Positions 8,968 to 18,460 are shown, counted from the first letter of the stretch. The stretch is DNA of 64,000 nt from Blastocatellia bacterium (GCA_016789265.1 JAEUQK010000024.1:121193-185192), one strand, 5' to 3'. Notes: generated from the letters alone by a model not told the origin. Numbers and translations: made by a program.

Positions 8968-11900
8968 CTACCTTGGGTTGAGATCTTTCTTACCGAAGAC
9001 GCGATCCAGCCAAAGATTGGTCAATTTCTCCTGAATACTGTTGGCCTTAAGGCGGTCGTTCAGGTTCTTGAAATCGACGAAATCGAGATGCTGGTCCTGG
9101 TTAAAGCATGAAAAGACAAAGAACTCTTCGCCCGTGTGCGGGTTGACATGACGCTGAAGACACTGTGCGCAGACCTCTTTCATCATGCATTGCATGGGCG
9201 AGTTGATAGAACCGATCGCGACGTGGTCCTCTTTCAAAAACGGTTTGAGCGTCGAGTGCCGCGCTTCGCGAACGCCGTTCATCATACGGTCGCTGCCGAT
9301 TGCGATGATGCGATCGACAGTCGAAAGATCGACCGCTTTCGGCCCGAGTTTGCCTTCGGCGTATGCGATCATGGCTTGAACGATGTTGCCGCGGAAATGA
9401 GCATCCTGTTTCCGCTGCGGGACGATCTCATCACCGAAATCCGTTGCCCAAACGACCTCGTCTGTCGCGTTCTCGATCTCTTCACGTTTGAAAAGGTCGG
9501 CACCGTTCTTGTAACCGGCAAAGTAGATGACCTTGTTCTGCTTTTCCCGCAAGGCCTTTGCGATGGAGAACAAGACAGCATTGCCCAATCCCCCGCCCGC
9601 GAGCAGAACGGTCTCGCTTTCCGGGATCTCCGTCGGCGTTCCGGTCGGGCCCATTACAAGCACTTCCTCGCCCTCTTTCAGCAGCGAGCAGAGCCTTGAT
9701 GACGTTCCCATCTCAAGCACGATCATCGAAAGCAGCCCTTGTTCTTCATCGACCCATGCTCCGGTCAACGCAAGGCCTTCCATCAGCAGTCGGGTTCCGT
9801 CAACGACCGGTGCCGACGTCTCGAAATTCTGCAGCCTATAAAACTGGCCGGGCTCGAATTTGCGAGCCTGCAGCGGTGCTTTTACAACAACATCTACGAT
9901 GGTTGGCGTCAGCCGCTCAACCCTTACAACGTAAGCGCGAAGTTGTTCGTCGAGCGTCGCTTCCAGTTTGTCAAAGATCTCGTCGCGTATCTCTTGCGGC
10001 AGCGAACCCTGTCTGGCAATGTCGTCCGCAAAAAGCTCAACAACTTTCGTATAGCCGTGCTTTGCCGAGGCCATCGCCTTTACGACGTTTCCCGCATATC
10101 TGGGATGGTTATCGCCGTAGTAAGAAATGAACCTGCCATCATTTTCGTACGAAGTGAAAAAACCGACCTCGTTCTTCTCGGCGGGAACCGCATGAAACTT
10201 GCCGTCGCTGTTTTTTGTCAATCGGTACGGCTGAAAGAACTGCCGCCATTCGTCAAGTTGAAACGTCCCCGGCTTTTCCTTTTCGTAAATGACGTTTGGC
10301 GAAGTTCCCGCTGCAACACAGACGGTTCGTGCGGGAAACTCGTGAAGCTCGCCAGTATTCTCGAATTTGCCTGTCTCGGCAACGTAATTCAGCCGTTCGA
10401 ATTTAATAGCCTTCACGGCGTTGAATTCGTCGGGCACGGCTTCCGCCGGGTTCATGCACTCGACAAAGTTGATGCCTTCCTCAAGTGCCTTCTGAACTTC
10501 CTCGTGGTTCAAACGGTACGCCGGCGAATCCTGCAAGCGTTTTCGGTAAACAAGCGAGACGCCGCCCCACGACTGAACGAGCGGGACAAAGTTCGGCTCC
10601 TCGCCCGCGGCCGCGGCACGTGCGCGTTCCGCTCGGATCGCACGTCCATGTTCGAGGAACTCCCGGAAAACGATCAGCTCTTCCGGATCGAACTGCTTCA
10701 TCACGTGCGTTTCGCCAAACTCCGCAACGACGTCTTCATATTTATGCAGCATCTTTTCGACCTGCACCGGATAATAAGCGAATATCTCGGTAGCGGTGTC
10801 GATACCTGTCAAACCGCCGCCGATAACGACGGCCGGCAGTCGAACTTGAAGATTGGAAAGCGTGTCCTTTTTGAATGCACCCGTCAACTGCAATGCCATA
10901 AGGAAATCAGACGCCTGTCGAATGCCGCGGATGAGATTGTTCTTCATTGGAACGATCGTCGGACGGCCGGCACCGGTCGCTATCGCAATGTGGTCAAATC
11001 CGAACTCCCACGCGTCTTCGATCGTCAGGGTTCCGCCAAATCTTACGCCGCCGTATGCACGAAATCGCTTTCGACGAGAAAGCATTAACTGCACCATCGT
11101 TAAGAAGTTCTTATCCCAGCGAACGGTTATTCCATATTCCGAAACGCCGCCGAAACCTGAGAGAATTCGTTCGTCGAGTTCCTCGGTGATCTCTGAAATA
11201 TCCTTGATCGGCTTTGGGCACGCTCTGCCGTGATGGCCCGTCCACTCCGCCGGAAGCGGTTCTATCTTCAGGCCGTCGACACCGATCACTCCAAACCCCT
11301 CGTTCAAAAGATATTGAGAGAGCGTGTATCCTGCCGGGCCGAGGCCAACGACGAGGACGTTCTTTCCGTTATAAGGAAGGGCGTACGGCCGTTTCGCATT
11401 CAGCGGATTCCAGCGAGTTAGAAGGCTGTATATCTCAAAGCCGTAAGGAAGTTTTAGAACGTCGGTCAGCGAAGCCGTTTCCGCAAGCGGAATGTTGACG
11501 GGTTCCTGCTTTTGGAAGATGCAGCCCTTCATACAATCGTTGCAGATGCGATGGCCGGTTCCGGCGCACATCGGGTTGTCGATCGTAACTATCGCGAGGC
11601 TGCCGATCGGGTCTCCCTGCTTCTTGAGCAAATGCATTTCCGAGATGCGCTCGTCCAGCGGACAGCCTTCGGTCTTGATGCCGAGCGGATTTCGCTTTGG
11701 CGTACCGTCGGGTTCACGCAAGCCCGTCGAACACGCATCCTTGCCCCGTTCGTGACAGATCATGCAGTAGTCGATCTCGTAAAGCGCGTCGCGCATCGTT
11801 CCGCGGTCGTCCGTTAGTTTGAAACCGTCGCGTTTACGCAATTCTTCGCTGCGGCCGCGCATTATGTTGTGCAGTTTCGGTTCAGGGTGGATCAGGTGAA

Positions 11901-12678
11901 CGAGATTTTGATAATCGAGCGCGTGCGGGACTTTGAAAGCGGCCCAGCGTTTATCTTTCTTATAGAAGTGCAAAGCTGACCAGGCCTCTACAATATTCAG
12001 GGCGGCTTTTACCTGAAGCAGATCTCCGGTCTCCGGCAATGCCAGCACCGCCTCCATGAACAGTCTCCCGAAAGGCCGATCCTTAAGCTTTTCGTGCGCG
12101 GTGTTAACGAGCGAAACCGTCGCCTTGACATCATCTGAAATGTCATCGGTTTTCGATAATGCGTCCTCGGCTTCAGAAAGCACTTTAGCGATCGTTGCGA
12201 CGCCGAGTTCTTCATCAAAAACGAGGGTATCGGCAAAGATCTTCGTCCTTAGTTCGCGGACGGCTTCATCGAGTTCGACTTCTTTGAAAGTGGAAAGATC
12301 ATCGAGCGATTTGAACTTCTTGATCGCGCGACGCTGAACGAAGAACTTGTAAGCCCATACCGGATCCTGCTCGAGAACCGTTCGCTCCAATTCCGACCGC
12401 TCATTCGTGATCTTGAACATCCGTGCAATAAAATCTGAAAGGAACGGGGCAGCGTCGGTAAGTATTTTCGATTCGACACGGCGTTCAACTCCTGCACCGT
12501 GGGCCGCGATGTACTTTTTTAGAGCGTCGCCTAATACTGGTTCTTTCTCATCGACCTCCGCGTAGAACCTTTCGGCCAGCTCCTTGAGCTTTGCCGCGTC
12601 AAAAAGATCGGAATATCGAAAACCGCTTATACCAAGTTCAAGATCAAAAATTGCACCGTTATCGGAAATCGTCACCAT
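8968..12678 (-). CDS. Fused NADPH/ferredoxin oxidoreductase: GltD-like subunit plus PyrK/FNR-like subunit
   Basis: 1236 residues in one chain. Residues about 1-290 are a mostly helical region I cannot assign. About 290-400 is a Cys-rich Fe-S region (YCMICHERGKDAC, GCPLDE, MCAGTGHRICNDCMKGC) like the N-terminus of glutamate synthase small subunit and NfnB. About 430-860 is a GltD-like flavoprotein with two dinucleotide folds (VLVVGLGPAGYTLS and AVVIGGGLTGIDTATE). About 960-1236 is a ferredoxin-reductase/PyrK-like domain (FEPGQFYRLQ, LLAGGGLGNAV) ending in a Cys cluster (CMMKEVCAQC ... FSCFNQ) fit for a [2Fe-2S] centre. NfnA and NfnB are separate subunits in electron-bifurcating transhydrogenase, so a fusion doing related NAD(P)H-ferredoxin chemistry is the natural inference. 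It is monocistronic with its own terminator. Confidence 0.82.
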   Translation of the reverse strand: MVTISDNGAIFDLELGISGFRYSDLFDAAKLKELAERFYAEVDEKEPVLGDALKKYIAAHGAGVERRVESKILTDAAPFLSDFIARMFKITNERSELERTVLEQDPVWAYKFFVQRRAIKKFKSLDDLSTFKEVELDEAVRELRTKIFADTLVFDEELGVATIAKVLSEAEDALSKTDDISDDVKATVSLVNTAHEKLKDRPFGRLFMEAVLALPETGDLLQVKAALNIVEAWSALHFYKKDKRWAAFKVPHALDYQNLVHLIHPEPKLHNIMRGRSEELRKRDGFKLTDDRGTMRDALYEIDYCMICHERGKDACSTGLREPDGTPKRNPLGIKTEGCPLDERISEMHLLKKQGDPIGSLAIVTIDNPMCAGTGHRICNDCMKGCIFQKQEPVNIPLAETASLTDVLKLPYGFEIYSLLTRWNPLNAKRPYALPYNGKNVLVVGLGPAGYTLSQYLLNEGFGVIGVDGLKIEPLPAEWTGHHGRACPKPIKDISEITEELDERILSGFGGVSEYGITVRWDKNFLTMVQLMLSRRKRFRAYGGVRFGGTLTIEDAWEFGFDHIAIATGAGRPTIVPMKNNLIRGIRQASDFLMALQLTGAFKKDTLSNLQVRLPAVVIGGGLTGIDTATEIFAYYPVQVEKMLHKYEDVVAEFGETHVMKQFDPEELIVFREFLEHGRAIRAERARAAAAGEEPNFVPLVQSWGGVSLVYRKRLQDSPAYRLNHEEVQKALEEGINFVECMNPAEAVPDEFNAVKAIKFERLNYVAETGKFENTGELHEFPARTVCVAAGTSPNVIYEKEKPGTFQLDEWRQFFQPYRLTKNSDGKFHAVPAEKNEVGFFTSYENDGRFISYYGDNHPRYAGNVVKAMASAKHGYTKVVELFADDIARQGSLPQEIRDEIFDKLEATLDEQLRAYVVRVERLTPTIVDVVVKAPLQARKFEPGQFYRLQNFETSAPVVDGTRLLMEGLALTGAWVDEEQGLLSMIVLEMGTSSRLCSLLKEGEEVLVMGPTGTPTEIPESETVLLAGGGLGNAVLFSIAKALREKQNKVIYFAGYKNGADLFKREEIENATDEVVWATDFGDEIVPQRKQDAHFRGNIVQAMIAYAEGKLGPKAVDLSTVDRIIAIGSDRMMNGVREARHSTLKPFLKEDHVAIGSINSPMQCMMKEVCAQCLQRHVNPHTGEEFFVFSCFNQDQHLDFVDFKNLNDRLKANSIQEKLTNLWLDRVFGKKDLNPR

Positions 12679-12830
12679 ATAAGTGTATTTACTTAATATT
12701 TGTCGCTATAAGACCAAACTTTAATAATAGCACTCGCAATTTAGCCACTTCAAAACGCCGGCTGGCGAATCGCAGGTGCCGGTGACGGGAAGTGCTGAAA
12801 TACTTGAAGTTAGCGAGATTTAAGTGAAAA

Positions 12831-12847
12831 TTGGCACGGGATGTGGT
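12831..12847 (+). promoter_or_regulatory. Possible sigma-54 (-24/-12) promoter of the tyrosine-kinase gene
   Basis: TTGGCACGG matches the -24 part of the sigma-54 consensus perfectly. The -12 part reads GTGGT against TTGCW, so the normally conserved C is a G. The predicted transcript start is about 45-50 bases before the ATG at 12905. No activator gene is in the window. Confidence 0.35.
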
Positions 12848-12904
12848 ATAAAACTCCTTTGCGCGATTATAAGAAACGGCTCTTCCCTAGCGATTTCAAG
12901 CAGT

Positions 12905-15424
12905 ATGGAACAAGATCAGCGGTTGACGCCGCTTCCAAAAACGGCCGAGCTTAGACCGGCCAATCCGGGTTACGCGTCTGCGTATCCGTCTTTTTACGAC
13001 GATGAATCTGTAGATGGCAAGGTCTCGATCAGGCAGTACCTGGATGTTGTATATAAACGCCTGCCGCTGATCCTCGCCCTTGTGATCCTGGTGACGGCGG
13101 CAACGGCGTTTTACATGTTTCGCCAGCCGGACGAGTTTCGCGCTACGACTCAGATGCTGATCGAGCCTCGGCGTCCGAAGATGACCTCAAAAGATTCGAT
13201 CAACATCAATTTTGGTCAGGACGCAAATTACTACAATACGCAGCTGCAATTGCTTCGCGGACCGGAGTTGATGAAAGATGTCGTCATAAAGACCGGCCTC
13301 TACCGAGATCCGGACGCTTTTGGAAATCAGAGCCGCGGCATCTTTTCGGTTTTCCGATCTATCTTTTCAAGCGGCGGAACAGACAATGAAAAGTCGAACA
13401 CATTGGCGACGATCACGGACATTGGCGCCTCAAATGCGAAGGATCCGATAGCGCTCTCACCTGAAGAAGAGAGACGGGTAGCACAATATACGGGCATCTT
13501 GATGCGCGGACTTAACGTTGACCAGATGGAAAAGACCAACCTGGTCAATGTCAGCGTTATGAGCACGAACGCTGAGTACGCGGCGCGTGTCTCGACCGAG
13601 CTTGCCAGAGTATTTAAGGATAAGGATAAGGAACGGGAAACCGCCGGAGCCAGAAAGGCATTTGATGATCTTACGAGATCGATCGACGAGCTTAGGGAGC
13701 AGATCGCCGATCAGGAAAACGAACTGATAGCGAACCTGCGCGACAGCAATCTGCCGCTTGCAGATAAGGGCCAGGACCTGGCCGCCAGCCGACTTAGTAC
13801 CCTTAGCGATACATGGTTGAAGGCGATGGAAACCCGCCGGCAACTCGAAAGCCGGTACAATGCCGCGGTCGCCGCCAACAATCGGGGAGAGGGAGCAAGC
13901 ATTCCCGAGTTGACCGACAGCAAGATATATCAGGATGCTGTCCGTCTCAGCACGGAACGAAAAGCTAAACTGCAGGACGATATTCGCGGCATTGAAAAGC
14001 AGATACAGACGGCTGAAACCGAGAAAGCGGAGCTGCTGGTCAGGTACACCGAAGAATTTCCTGAGGTGAAAAAGATCGATGAACGCATTGCCTCACTTAG
14101 ATCCAACAAAGACAAAATGGAAAAAGAGGTAACCGTTCTGATCGACCAACAGAAAAAGTCCGTCGATAAGGACGCGGTCAGCGGGGCACTTGTTTCCTTG
14201 CGTTCCCAGCTGGAGTCAAAACGACGCGAAGAGGCACAGGCACTTGCGGCATATGAAAAGGAGGCCGCAAATGCAAACGTCCAGGGCCAGGCACAAACGA
14301 AACTCACGACGTTGAAACGTCAGATCGAGACCAACCGAAACTTGCTCGATACTTACATCCAGCGGCAAAAAGAACAGGAACTCGCGATCGCCAATACCGA
14401 ACCGGACAATATCAAGATCCCGGCAGAGGCTGTTGTTCCTACGGTCCCGGTTGGTCCTCAACGCAGCCGAAACATAATGATCGCGTTCATTGCTGCGCTT
14501 TTGGCCGGCGTCGGCCTTGCTTTCTTGTTAGATTATCTTGATGACTCGGTCAAATCATCGGACGACATCACACGCCACCTTGGGCTGCCTACGCTTGCTC
14601 TCATACCACACTATATTTCGAGCGAAAGGCGAAAACTTCTCGCGCCCGGAAACACGAACGGGCCGCTGCCAAATACTTCGCTGATCACGATCGAGGAGCG
14701 ACATTCGCCGATGGCCGAGGCCTATAGGCATTTGCGTACGTCGCTGCTCTTTTCGTCTGCGGGCAAACCGCCGCAATCGATACTTATAACTTCGTCACAG
14801 CCTTCGGAGGGCAAGACGACGACGGCTGTTAACACCGCTATCACCCTGGCACAATCCGACGCTGATGTTGTCATCATTGATTGTGACCTTCGACGGCCCA
14901 GGCTGCATTCCTATTTCGACTTCGACAATAATAAGGGCCTGACGAACTATCTCTCCGGTGAACGCAACACTGAAAACCTGATCAAACAGTGCAGGGACCT
15001 GCCGAGACTCAAGGTGATCACCAGCGGCCCGATCCCGCCAAACCCGACGGAACTTCTCGGTTCGAACGAGATGAAGAACCTGTTGCAATTCCTACGCGGG
15101 CGTTACAAACACGTCATCATCGATTCACCGCCGGCGATCTCGTTCACCGACGCCGCGATACTTTCGACGCTTGTTGACGGAGTTGTGCTTGTAGCGATGG
15201 CGAACAAGAGCTCGATCCATCTTATGAGGCGCTTTAAGCAGCGACTGGGAACAATAGGTGCCAGGATATATGGTGTTGTGTTGAATGGACTTAAGTCAGG
15301 ATCGATAGAATACGAATATTACGGGTCCGGATACTACAATTACTACAAGTCGGCTGACGCCGATTCGACAACGCCAGTAATAGAAACCAACGGTTCAAAC
15401 GAAAGCGCTATACCGAAGATATAG
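12905..15424 (+). CDS. Polysaccharide co-polymerase / BY-type tyrosine autokinase (Wzc-like)
   Basis: 839 residues from the ATG at 12905; a GTG 81 bases upstream lies inside the possible promoter and is less likely. It controls exopolysaccharide chain length and export at the inner membrane. The order is a Wzz domain with TM1 (about residues 51-72), a long periplasmic coiled-coil region, TM2 (about 522-540), then a cytoplasmic kinase with Walker A (SSQPSEGKTTT), Walker A' (VVIIDCDLRRPR) and Walker B (HVIIDSPPAIS). The C-terminus has the expected Tyr cluster YEYYGSGYYNYYK, the autophosphorylation sites. It is fused as in Proteobacteria rather than split as in Firmicutes. It converges on rfbD six bases away; the rhamnose genes fit the same surface-polysaccharide role. 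Confidence 0.93.
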   Translation: MEQDQRLTPLPKTAELRPANPGYASAYPSFYDDESVDGKVSIRQYLDVVYKRLPLILALVILVTAATAFYMFRQPDEFRATTQMLIEPRRPKMTSKDSININFGQDANYYNTQLQLLRGPELMKDVVIKTGLYRDPDAFGNQSRGIFSVFRSIFSSGGTDNEKSNTLATITDIGASNAKDPIALSPEEERRVAQYTGILMRGLNVDQMEKTNLVNVSVMSTNAEYAARVSTELARVFKDKDKERETAGARKAFDDLTRSIDELREQIADQENELIANLRDSNLPLADKGQDLAASRLSTLSDTWLKAMETRRQLESRYNAAVAANNRGEGASIPELTDSKIYQDAVRLSTERKAKLQDDIRGIEKQIQTAETEKAELLVRYTEEFPEVKKIDERIASLRSNKDKMEKEVTVLIDQQKKSVDKDAVSGALVSLRSQLESKRREEAQALAAYEKEAANANVQGQAQTKLTTLKRQIETNRNLLDTYIQRQKEQELAIANTEPDNIKIPAEAVVPTVPVGPQRSRNIMIAFIAALLAGVGLAFLLDYLDDSVKSSDDITRHLGLPTLALIPHYISSERRKLLAPGNTNGPLPNTSLITIEERHSPMAEAYRHLRTSLLFSSAGKPPQSILITSSQPSEGKTTTAVNTAITLAQSDADVVIIDCDLRRPRLHSYFDFDNNKGLTNYLSGERNTENLIKQCRDLPRLKVITSGPIPPNPTELLGSNEMKNLLQFLRGRYKHVIIDSPPAISFTDAAILSTLVDGVVLVAMANKSSIHLMRRFKQRLGTIGARIYGVVLNGLKSGSIEYEYYGSGYYNYYKSADADSTTPVIETNGSNESAIPKI

Positions 15425-15430
15425 TTCGTA

Positions 15431-16294
15431 TCACTGATGGTATTTGGCCTGAATGCCGTTCATTGAACGCAGCAATGCGTCTTCCCAATCAGGCATTGGC
15501 GCTAAACCAAATTCTTCGCAGCGCAAACTTCCGAGTTTCGAACTGGCCGGCCGAGGTGCCGGCCTTCGGAGCTCGTCTTTCGAAACGGATTCGATCAAAG
15601 TCGCGTCAAACCCGCCCATCTCACAAACTGCTTCTGCAAATCCCAGATAACTTGTCCCCGGCCCTGAATTCGTTACGTGAAAGATCCCCGGCTCATCGAG
15701 TTCGGCAAGTTCGCGTAAACGCGCCGCAAGATCGCCTGCAAAGGTCGGCGTCCCGAAAGAATCGCGGATCGCCTTGATCCGTTTACCATCCCGCAGAAGA
15801 TCTGCCATCACGCTCAAAAAATTAGTGCCGCCTTTACCGTATATCCAACCGGAACGGACCACGATCGAACGCTCGTTCGCATTCAACGCTGCGAGTTCAC
15901 CTTTGCGTTTCGTTTTTGCATAAATGCCCTGCGGATTCGGTTCGTCACCTTCGAAATAAAAACCACCATTTGCACCGTCAAAGACATAGTCAGTAGAGAT
16001 CGTTACGAATACGGCTCCGAACTCCTTCGCGGTTTTCGCCAGGTTTTCAACACCGGTCACGTTTGCCGCATAGGCTCTTTCGGGCTCGCCCTCGGCACCG
16101 TCAACGTTGGTATATGCCGCACAGTTTATGATCGCATCTGGCCTGTGTTCTTCCACCACCGAGCGCACGTTCTCAGCGTTCGCAATATCAAGCTCTTTTC
16201 GGGTTAGTGCGACGACCTCGTCACCGATCGAGCGGCAATGATCTGCGGTCGCCTGAGCGACCATTCCTTTTGCTCCTGTGATCAATATCTTCAT
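15431..16294 (-). CDS. rfbD: dTDP-4-dehydrorhamnose reductase
   Basis: 287 residues. It reduces dTDP-4-dehydro-L-rhamnose to dTDP-L-rhamnose, the last step of that sugar nucleotide pathway. The N-terminal Rossmann motif is GAKGMVAQ, followed by ALTRKELDIANAENV, and the catalytic YxxxK is YAKTK. The start at 16294 overlaps the rfbB stop as ATGA, which points to translational coupling. The frame is open further upstream, but the extension is simply rfbB read in another frame. The pathway also needs RfbA and RfbC, which are not in this window. Confidence 0.94.
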   Translation of the reverse strand: MKILITGAKGMVAQATADHCRSIGDEVVALTRKELDIANAENVRSVVEEHRPDAIINCAAYTNVDGAEGEPERAYAANVTGVENLAKTAKEFGAVFVTISTDYVFDGANGGFYFEGDEPNPQGIYAKTKRKGELAALNANERSIVVRSGWIYGKGGTNFLSVMADLLRDGKRIKAIRDSFGTPTFAGDLAARLRELAELDEPGIFHVTNSGPGTSYLGFAEAVCEMGGFDATLIESVSKDELRRPAPRPASSKLGSLRCEEFGLAPMPDWEDALLRSMNGIQAKYHQ

Positions 16295-17304
16295 CTGCCG
16301 CCGTACATCGCCTGATAATATTCGCGATATTCTCCGCTGCGAACGTGGCTGACCCACGCTTCGTTTGAACGATACCATGCGATCGTTCGCGCAAGGCCGT
16401 CTTCCCAGGAGACCTGCGGCTGCCATCCGAGTTCCGTTTCTGCTTTGGACGGGTCAATTGCATAGCGGCGGTCATGGCCCGGCCGATCGGTCACGAATTT
16501 GATCAGATCGTGCGGCTTTCCAAGTGCGTCGAGTATTGCTCTCACGACAGTGATATTCTCCTTCTCGTTTCGCGCGCCGATATTGTACGCCTCGCCCGAA
16601 CGGCCCTTTTCGTATGCCAGCCAGATCGCACGGCAATGATCGTCCACGTAGATCCAATCACGCACGTTTCGGCCGTCACCGTAAACCGGCAGCGGTTCGC
16701 CGTCGATCGCGTTCGCGATCATCAGCGGGATCAGCTTTTCAGGGAATTGCCGCGGGCCGTAGTTATTTCCGCAGCGTGTTATCACTGCGTCAACGCCGTG
16801 GGTCTCGCGCGCCGCACGTACCACGAATTCCGCTGCTGCCTTCGACGCCGCGTACGGCGAATTCGGCCTCAGAGGAGAACTCTCGGTAAAGTATTCGTCG
16901 CTGTCGTCCGGCAGCGTTCCCATTACTTCATCGGTTGATACTTGTACAAACCGCCGCACGTCTCTTGCCCTCGCGGCATCGAGCAACACCTGCGTCCCGA
17001 TCACGTTCGTACGCAAAAATTCATCCGCCGACGTGATGCTTCGGTCAACGTGAGATTCCGCTGCGAAATTGAAGATAGCGTCGCATCCTTCCGGCACCGC
17101 CGCCAACACCGCCTCGCGGTCGCAGATATCGCCTTTTATGAATGTGTGCCTGGCGTTATCAACGCCGCTGAGGTTTTCAAGATTGCCCGCGTACGTCAGC
17201 GCGTCGTAATCTACGATAGAGACGTCCGGATGTTCGTCCAGCACAAGCCTCACGAACGCCGAACCAATAAACCCGGCTCCACCTGTTACAAAAATAGTCC
17301 GCAT
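16291..17304 (-). CDS. rfbB: dTDP-glucose 4,6-dehydratase
   Basis: 337 residues, normal for RmlB. It turns dTDP-glucose into dTDP-4-dehydro-6-deoxyglucose, the committed step to dTDP-rhamnose. Seen are GGAGFIGSAFV at the N-terminus (NAD binding), NFAAESHVDRSI, the STDEVMG catalytic Asp-Glu pair, SPYAASKAAAEF with the YxxxK, and RCGNNYGPRQFPEKLIPL. It heads a pair with rfbD (4-base overlap). A zinc-ribbon PH-domain gene lies 91 bases upstream on the same strand and may or may not be in the same unit. Confidence 0.96.
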   Translation of the reverse strand: MRTIFVTGGAGFIGSAFVRLVLDEHPDVSIVDYDALTYAGNLENLSGVDNARHTFIKGDICDREAVLAAVPEGCDAIFNFAAESHVDRSITSADEFLRTNVIGTQVLLDAARARDVRRFVQVSTDEVMGTLPDDSDEYFTESSPLRPNSPYAASKAAAEFVVRAARETHGVDAVITRCGNNYGPRQFPEKLIPLMIANAIDGEPLPVYGDGRNVRDWIYVDDHCRAIWLAYEKGRSGEAYNIGARNEKENITVVRAILDALGKPHDLIKFVTDRPGHDRRYAIDPSKAETELGWQPQVSWEDGLARTIAWYRSNEAWVSHVRSGEYREYYQAMYGGR

Positions 17305-17395
17305 AACAACAATAACTTAGAGCAGGATGCACACGATCAACAGTTTCGCTTGTCGCTTTGTCCTGTCCATCCTGTGTTTCCTATTTGAATCTAAC

Positions 17396-17992
17396 TCAAC
17401 GTTCGAGAAGTCTCATCTGCTTCAGTATCAAGTCCGCGTATTTCCTTGGCGAGTCCACGTTATCAAGGACGACCTTGCCGCCGTCCTCGCTCGCGTTATC
17501 GATCGTAATGTCCCCGTGGCCGAGCAGTCGCTGAACGAGCGTCGCTGAAACGGTCACGTCCTGCACGCGGCGAAGCGGTATGTTCTGAGTCGTACGCGAT
17601 ATGAGCCCGCGATCGATCTCTATCGTCGTATCTGAAAGCGAATAACGCACTAATTTTTGACGAACGTGATAGTAAACAGGTATCAGGAGCAATGCGAGCC
17701 CGAGTATCACACCCGGCCAGACGCCGATCCACGGCGAAAGGAACAAGCTGACGATCGCCACAAGGAGAAATGCGCCAATCACTGCCAGCGCATAACCGGT
17801 GATCACGAATTTCAGCGTCGGTGCGATCGAGAATATCCGATCCGCAGTCTCGCCGCGTTCGACCGCTGCACCCGGATCATTCGAGCCTCGCGTGGCCACC
17901 CGCGTCTCGTCTTCGGGCTCCATCAAACCGCCGCATTTCTTACAGTAGATCGCGTCGCCCGGATTCTCCGTTCCGCATTTGTTGCAGTACAT
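17396..17992 (-). CDS. Zinc-ribbon plus bacterial PH (YdbS/YdbT-like) domain membrane protein
   Basis: 198 residues from the ATG that begins MYCNKCG; a Met seven codons upstream is less likely. The first 25 residues are a zinc ribbon (CNKCGTEN ... YCKKCG). After a polar linker come two membrane helices (about 67-90 and 92-110) and a bPH2 domain (YSLSDTTIEIDRGLIS, IPLRRVQDVTVS, LLGHGDITIDNAS). Proteins of this build sit in the inner membrane; YdbS-type homologues have been tied to membrane homeostasis and antimicrobial resistance, but no reaction is known. The assignment of domains is good; the role here is unknown. Confidence 0.85.
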   Translation of the reverse strand: MYCNKCGTENPGDAIYCKKCGGLMEPEDETRVATRGSNDPGAAVERGETADRIFSIAPTLKFVITGYALAVIGAFLLVAIVSLFLSPWIGVWPGVILGLALLLIPVYYHVRQKLVRYSLSDTTIEIDRGLISRTTQNIPLRRVQDVTVSATLVQRLLGHGDITIDNASEDGGKVVLDNVDSPRKYADLILKQMRLLER

Positions 17993-18091
17993 AATGCCAA
18001 GATGATACCTCAACTCCGTTTTGCCTTCTAAAGGAGCGGCGTTTAAGCTGCATTGCCTACGTATGTCGTAACGCGGTCAACCTTGTAAATG

Positions 18092-18460
18092 CTAGAAATT
18101 GTATTTGGCGAAAAGCACCGCCTTGGCTTCGGGAACAGCGTAAAGGCGTCCCTTTTGTCCTTGGTTCAGCCTAACGCAATTTTGGATGCCTGCCCGCCAT
18201 TGGACATCTGTTTTCGGGTGTGTAGAAAAGTTGTGGTTGGCTCCGCCCGGAAACCAGCCGATCTGGTTGAAGGCGAATGGAAAACAATGACCGATTGCTT
18301 TGCTGAGACCAACGGGATCGTGATCTCGTCCGAACGCCTTACCGATCAGATAGGCGGCTGGACCGAAGTCGCACCAAATCGAGTCGTGACCGTCGACGTA
18401 GACCTCAATGTCGACGTTCGTCTCGTAACCGAATTCTGAGCGTCGATGGAGGAGGCGTAC
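18092..18460 (-). pseudogene. C-terminal remnant of a decayed gene, product unknown
   Basis: About 122 open codons on the minus strand end in TAG at 18092-18094 but have no ATG, GTG or TTG; the frame is closed upstream by TGA at 18461-18463. The stretch is clearly protein-like: GC-rich third positions, balanced composition and motifs such as DFGPAAYLIGKAFGRDHDP, FNQIGWFPGGANHNFS and a final FAKYNF (an aromatic end as in outer-membrane barrels). In the next frame upstream, VWPDAIEYASSID (about 18440-18480) also looks coding, so a frameshift probably split the gene. The plus-strand frame over the same DNA (18089-18439) is judged a shadow. Confidence 0.45.

Noticed and set aside
9739..11088. A 449-codon plus-strand open frame
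   Set aside because: It lies wholly antisense to the fused oxidoreductase gene, whose motifs are unmistakable; the plus frame has no Shine-Dalgarno and an atypical, Arg/Phe/Leu-rich composition.
12831..12852. A sigma-70 reading of the same promoter (TTGGCA with TATAAA)
   Set aside because: The boxes are only 10 bases apart, too close for sigma-70.
18089..18439. A 116-codon plus-strand open frame with an ATG
   Set aside because: No ribosome-binding site, and the minus-strand reading of the same bases has much better codon and residue character.
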